Positions 60,744-64,000 of a DNA stretch of 64,000 nt are shown here, piece by piece. The stretch covers positions 248,001 to 312,000 of the forward strand of contig JAUIMB010000001.1 in NCBI GenBank assembly GCA_030432635.1, written 5' to 3'. A program made the translations under genes and the position numbers. The number at the start of each line of letters is the position of its first letter. Position 1 is the first letter of the stretch. The stretch is from Bacteroidia bacterium (GTDB taxonomy: Bacteria > Bacteroidota > Bacteroidia > Flavobacteriales > Flavobacteriaceae). A model generated the notes under the pieces. The model was not told the origin of the DNA. It made no database searches and worked only from the letters and a program-made list of their open reading frames with translations.

Positions 60744-62708
60744 TTACCTTTCTGTGTTACCGAATTGTTCTCTTGCTTCCATATCAATATTAAGCTGATT
60801 CACTCGCTTTTCAACTTTTCGTTTGAAGTCTGTATCTGCAATGGTCGCAACATTATCGAGATAGCGAACGACTTCCTGTCTTCGGATATCACTAAAATCC
60901 AAACCTTTCATATTGGCTCTCATGAGTTCCTGGAGCATCCCGAACTTTGTTTCGTAATCCTTTCTGAAATAGATGTCAGGATTTTCAAACCAATCTTGTT
61001 CAAGATCGAAATCCGTTAGACGCAAGGATACTGCTTTCTGTATGTTTCGTACATCACGAGAAGAAAAGAATGGAAATATCTTTTGTATTTCGGTATAGAG
61101 ATGTGCATAGAACATATGTTCATTGTCCTTATATTTTGTGGCAACTTTATCAAAAGTGTTTAAAACCCGTTCTTCAGTAGGCTTGTCAATTTTTTCCAAA
61201 ATCTCGCCAAGATTTTTAGCCACTTTTTGAGCGTCGAGATAGTTATAATCGTTGGGATTGCTCATATTTATAAAATTTGGCATGGTATGCTCCAATTTCT
61301 TCCACCAAAGATAGTCCTGATCTACAAAATCCTGTTCGTTGCGAGCACCATCAATTTTAAAACGACCTTGTACACGTGAGATCACAGCCTTATCCAACAT
61401 TTCAGGAAGATTAGTGAAGAGTCCAATGGAACTATTTCCGTAGTTGACAGCATAAGCGCCTTCGGTATATCTTAAAAAGACACCAATCACTTCCTTAACA
61501 CCAGCCGAAACTCCTTGCTCTGTACGCTCCTGCAAGTTGTTTTCGGCATCGTCTATTGGTGCAAAAATAAGACGTGTTGGATCTTGCAATGGTTTCATCC
61601 ATTCGACCATTTTTTCAGCCGAACCACCTTGAAACGTTGAAATTAACGTATCTGGCATTGGGTGAAATAAAAATGGAATCTCCAATGTTTCACTATATTC
61701 CTTCAGCTTCGTCGCAATGGCAGCAATAAGCATACTCTTTCCTGTACCTGGAATTCCGTAGCCCATAAAAACAGGCATAAATCCGCCCAACTCCTGGAAC
61801 GGATTTTTTTTAGCTTCAAAATCATAGCTCAATAGGCGTTCTGTCAATCGACGCGCAAAATGCTTGGCATCTCTATTCCCTACAATTTGTTCAAACTGTA
61901 TTTGATTGAATTCCACGCTCTTTGCAGCACCTTGGAACACATTCTCCCAACCCGAAACCGCAAAATCTGATTTCTCAAGTTTATAGGTTCGGTCTGTGAT
62001 CGTTTCGGTATACTCCAAACTGTTTTTTCGCATCTGGATTTCGTCGATCAATGCTTCAAAATAGACCACTGTAAAATCAACAACGTCTTGGTCTGATTTA
62101 ATGATTTCAGGATGCCCCAAATATTTATCAAAGTAGAACAAAGCGCATGAAAAGCCCTTCAATGGTGACATAAGAGATACTTCAGGAATACCTGCAAACT
62201 TATTTTTCATGACACTTAAATCATCCGACGCATGCAATTTTAAATCGTGTAAGATTTTATATGCAGAAGCAAATAACATGAAAGCAGTTCCTGTTTGCAT
62301 CTTGCTTTCATATTCACGTTTACCTGAATTATCCAGTGCCGATTTGTTTTCTGCCAAACTAGACAAGCCAGAAGCATCATAATAGCTATCCTTAATCCAT
62401 ATTCCTAAGGTAATACCCTCTTGTACGGCATACAATGTTTGGTTTAAATGCAAAGGAATAGCAATGGATTCGGGTAACAAGCGCTTTTTGAGTTCAAGAA
62501 TTGTTTTGGATACAGAGGTTATCTCTGCACCACCATTTCCTTTAGCTCTTGAGAGGTACAATAATATGGATTCATCCTTTCCGTTCTTGTCTCTGTTTTT
62601 GGCACGTTGGCCTTGTTCCCATTGAATGCTTTTGATGTATGATGTTGCCTCATCACGCAGCATGTCGAGTTCATTTTGTTTTATTGGAAATGTAGAATTG
62701 TGTTCCAT
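60744..62708 (-). CDS. AAA+ family ATPase, 654 aa, uncharacterised
   Basis: Encodes 654 aa. An N-terminal helical region of about 300 residues without a known domain is followed by an AAA+ core: Walker A GIPGTGKS (318-325), a pore-loop-like TFQGGS (358-363), Walker B LIFAPIDD (380-387), sensor-1 Asn in SIGLFTNLPE, and R-finger region VISRVQGRF (442-450). The C-terminal about 150 residues are helical. The Walker B ends in DD not DE. No protease, HNH or DNA-binding domain is visible, so the substrate is unknown. Probably a remodelling motor that works with the neighbouring proteins. Confidence 0.85.
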   Translation of the reverse strand: MEHNSTFPIKQNELDMLRDEATSYIKSIQWEQGQRAKNRDKNGKDESILLYLSRAKGNGGAEITSVSKTILELKKRLLPESIAIPLHLNQTLYAVQEGITLGIWIKDSYYDASGLSSLAENKSALDNSGKREYESKMQTGTAFMLFASAYKILHDLKLHASDDLSVMKNKFAGIPEVSLMSPLKGFSCALFYFDKYLGHPEIIKSDQDVVDFTVVYFEALIDEIQMRKNSLEYTETITDRTYKLEKSDFAVSGWENVFQGAAKSVEFNQIQFEQIVGNRDAKHFARRLTERLLSYDFEAKKNPFQELGGFMPVFMGYGIPGTGKSMLIAAIATKLKEYSETLEIPFLFHPMPDTLISTFQGGSAEKMVEWMKPLQDPTRLIFAPIDDAENNLQERTEQGVSAGVKEVIGVFLRYTEGAYAVNYGNSSIGLFTNLPEMLDKAVISRVQGRFKIDGARNEQDFVDQDYLWWKKLEHTMPNFINMSNPNDYNYLDAQKVAKNLGEILEKIDKPTEERVLNTFDKVATKYKDNEHMFYAHLYTEIQKIFPFFSSRDVRNIQKAVSLRLTDFDLEQDWFENPDIYFRKDYETKFGMLQELMRANMKGLDFSDIRRQEVVRYLDNVATIADTDFKRKVEKRVNQLNIDMEAREQFGNTER

Positions 62709-62770
62709 ATGTGTTTAGTCTTCAGTTATTATTCGGCAGTTGGCAGAAATTGTTTAGATTGAAAGCTAGA

Positions 62771-63214
62771 TCAGTTTAGCCGAAAATTATATAGCTTGGC
62801 AGCTTCCTTAATTTCCTCAGTTAAGTTAGCATCAAAACTAAACCCATAAAAAATCCATTCTTTGTTTGGTTTATAAAACTGAAAGTTAAATCGTAATGGT
62901 TGCCTTCCAAACTTTACCAAATAACTCTTAAGTACATAGCTGTCTGATAATTTCTTTTCAAGGATTAATTCATAACCATAATATTTACCGATATAATCTT
63001 CAGTTAAGGATTCCATTTGATTTTTTAGCAGAATGACATCATCGCTTGATGAATTGATCCAATCATTTTTACTGTATATATAGTTTATAGCCTCTGAGGT
63101 TCCTCTAACTTTATATTTGACAAAAAAAGTTTCAACCATCTCTTCGGGAGTAGACTGCGCTTGTAAATTATTCGAGAATAGGATTAAAAGAAGTATTACA
63201 ATTATATGTTTCAT
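62771..63214 (-). CDS. Small exported protein of the AAA+ gene run
   Basis: Encodes 147 aa. Signal peptide MKHIIVILLLILFSNNLQAQ, then a compact alpha+beta domain (STPEEMVETFFVKYKVRGTSEAINYI; YGYELILEKKLSDSYVLKSYLVKFGRQPLRFNFQFY). The order helix-helix-four strands resembles NTF2-like or DUF4783-type folds, without certainty. Its ATG overlaps the stop of the partial gene upstream by 1 bp (TGATG), so it is coupled to it. 62 bp to the AAA+ gene. Confidence 0.75.
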   Translation of the reverse strand: MKHIIVILLLILFSNNLQAQSTPEEMVETFFVKYKVRGTSEAINYIYSKNDWINSSSDDVILLKNQMESLTEDYIGKYYGYELILEKKLSDSYVLKSYLVKFGRQPLRFNFQFYKPNKEWIFYGFSFDANLTEEIKEAAKLYNFRLN

Positions 63215-64000
63215 CAGTTTTTGTGTTTCGTGATTATATCAGCAACCTGAATAGGTGCTTTTGCCAGCTTATTCATGACTTCAGGAGTTTTATTGTACAA
63301 CAATTGGATGATGCGATGAGGTGCAAAAACATAACGTTGTCTAAAGGTATGATTCCATTTTTGGAATACTTGCTTATTGAAAAAACTGCCTTCCTTAAAT
63401 TCACTTTGCGAATTCACCTCATCAATTTTGAATGAAATGGCATAGGCTTCCAAGGGAATGGTTTTTTTCGAAATCCCTTCCAAAATGGCATGCGTCACTT
63501 TGTTTTCGTCTTTAGCAAACACATTATGGATAGGTCCTAAATCAACGCGTTTAATGAGTTTTGGAAACAGCTTTGGCAATCGTTTATCAATGGCATAAGC
63601 CATGGTGTCTAATGCCAATTCCCGATCTGCAACTGTCTTTAGTGCATAATAAATATCATCCCTATCCTTCAAGGGATCCTTTCCATCATAATTGAAATAC
63701 ATATAACAAATAAATGGACGATTGTGCGATACTTCATAAAAGCTCCAACTCACCAGATAATCTGCTGGAGCACCTTGTGACGCTTCTATTATTTTTCCTT
63801 GTACGAATCGGTTAAAAATATATTCCTTCTTTGCAGATGAATAATATACAATGGATGCTGCTTGAAACAACTTACGCTTAGCGATGGGTTCCTTTTTGCG
63901 TAGCAAGGTGTCCAAAAATTCATCTTTTAAAAGCTCAATGTTTGTGAGTTTACCTAAATATTCCTCTCGCAATTCCAAATCGTTGAACAAGTATCTAAAT
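63214..64000 (-). CDS. Uncharacterised protein, 5' end beyond right edge
   Basis: At least 262 residues are visible; the frame is open to the window end, so the true start lies outside, and the TTG at 63990 is not a likely start. Soluble alpha/beta protein without signal peptide in the visible part (ELREEYLGKLTNIELLKDEFLDTLL; APADYLVSWSFYEVSHNRPFICYMYFNYDGKDP; VQVADIITKHKN-like C-terminus IQVADIITKHKN). No family recognised. Translationally coupled to the small exported protein gene. First visible gene of the run. Confidence 0.7.
   Translation of the reverse strand, partial: FRYLFNDLELREEYLGKLTNIELLKDEFLDTLLRKKEPIAKRKLFQAASIVYYSSAKKEYIFNRFVQGKIIEASQGAPADYLVSWSFYEVSHNRPFICYMYFNYDGKDPLKDRDDIYYALKTVADRELALDTMAYAIDKRLPKLFPKLIKRVDLGPIHNVFAKDENKVTHAILEGISKKTIPLEAYAISFKIDEVNSQSEFKEGSFFNKQVFQKWNHTFRQRYVFAPHRIIQLLYNKTPEVMNKLAKAPIQVADIITKHKN

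Noticed and set aside
60744-62708. AAA+ ATPase as part of a phage-defence system
   Set aside because: No nuclease, reverse transcriptase, protease or other effector is adjacent; the neighbours are NUDIX, SulP and membrane proteins.

Overview
The window is a stretch of ordinary, low-GC chromosome from a member of the Bacteroidota, almost certainly a (probably marine) Flavobacteriaceae. Evidence: two secreted proteins with type IX secretion (T9SS) C-terminal sorting domains, TonB-dependent receptors with N-terminal carboxypeptidase-regulatory-like domains, an Asp-rich lipoprotein export signal after a lipobox, several matches to the Bacteroidota TAnnTTTG -7 promoter element, and many small proteins of types seen only in this family. 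No rRNA, tRNA, CRISPR array, insertion sequence, integrase or phage gene was found. It is a core-genome neighbourhood with short operons.

Layout. 1-3662: topoisomerase IV (parE, a small membrane protein, parC; minus strand, parC runs off the left edge). 3878-4972: ychF. 5328-11383: a secreted carboxypeptidase-regulatory-like protein, then a ferredoxin divergent from a LuxC-type acyl-CoA reductase, serC, a SerA-like dehydrogenase and a DUF937 protein. 11596-16090: small lipoprotein and membrane proteins, then a likely metal-uptake locus (His-rich protein, TonB receptor, surface lipoprotein). 16182-21460: surface polysaccharide genes (flippase, glycosyltransferase, YfhO). 21658-24154: small membrane protein, outer-membrane transporter-like protein, GNAT-like enzyme.

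24214-31255 is the most interesting regulatory region. A three-gene operon encodes a membrane four-helix-bundle sensor, a soluble histidine kinase and an NtrC-type sigma-54 activator. A sigma-54-type promoter lies just upstream of it, and a dyad with tandem sites lies 70-105 bp further up. Downstream is a gdhA operon: glutamate dehydrogenase, a GreA/Rnk-like factor, two small helical proteins and a universal stress protein. It too has a GG-N10-GC sigma-54-like element upstream.

31539-34021 holds a serine-palmitoyltransferase-like enzyme next to a cysteine-synthase-like enzyme, which together look like the first two steps of sulfonolipid (capnine) synthesis. 34097-45337 contains an S9 peptidase, YbaB, threonine aldolase, a large zinc metalloprotease, an acyltransferase-like gene, prfB with a programmed +1 frameshift, an ArsC-like protein and an outer-membrane beta-barrel receptor. 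45449-54701: small membrane protein, fumC, two tandem T9SS FG-GAP proteins, and histidine degradation (hutI, hutG) split by an opposing coiled-coil gene.

54775-64000 is a run of eight minus-strand genes: SulP transporter, two membrane proteins, an unrecognised 411-aa protein, a NUDIX hydrolase, a 654-aa AAA+ ATPase, a small exported protein and a partial protein at the right edge. Most of these are unrecognised, and this run is the best candidate for an undescribed system.
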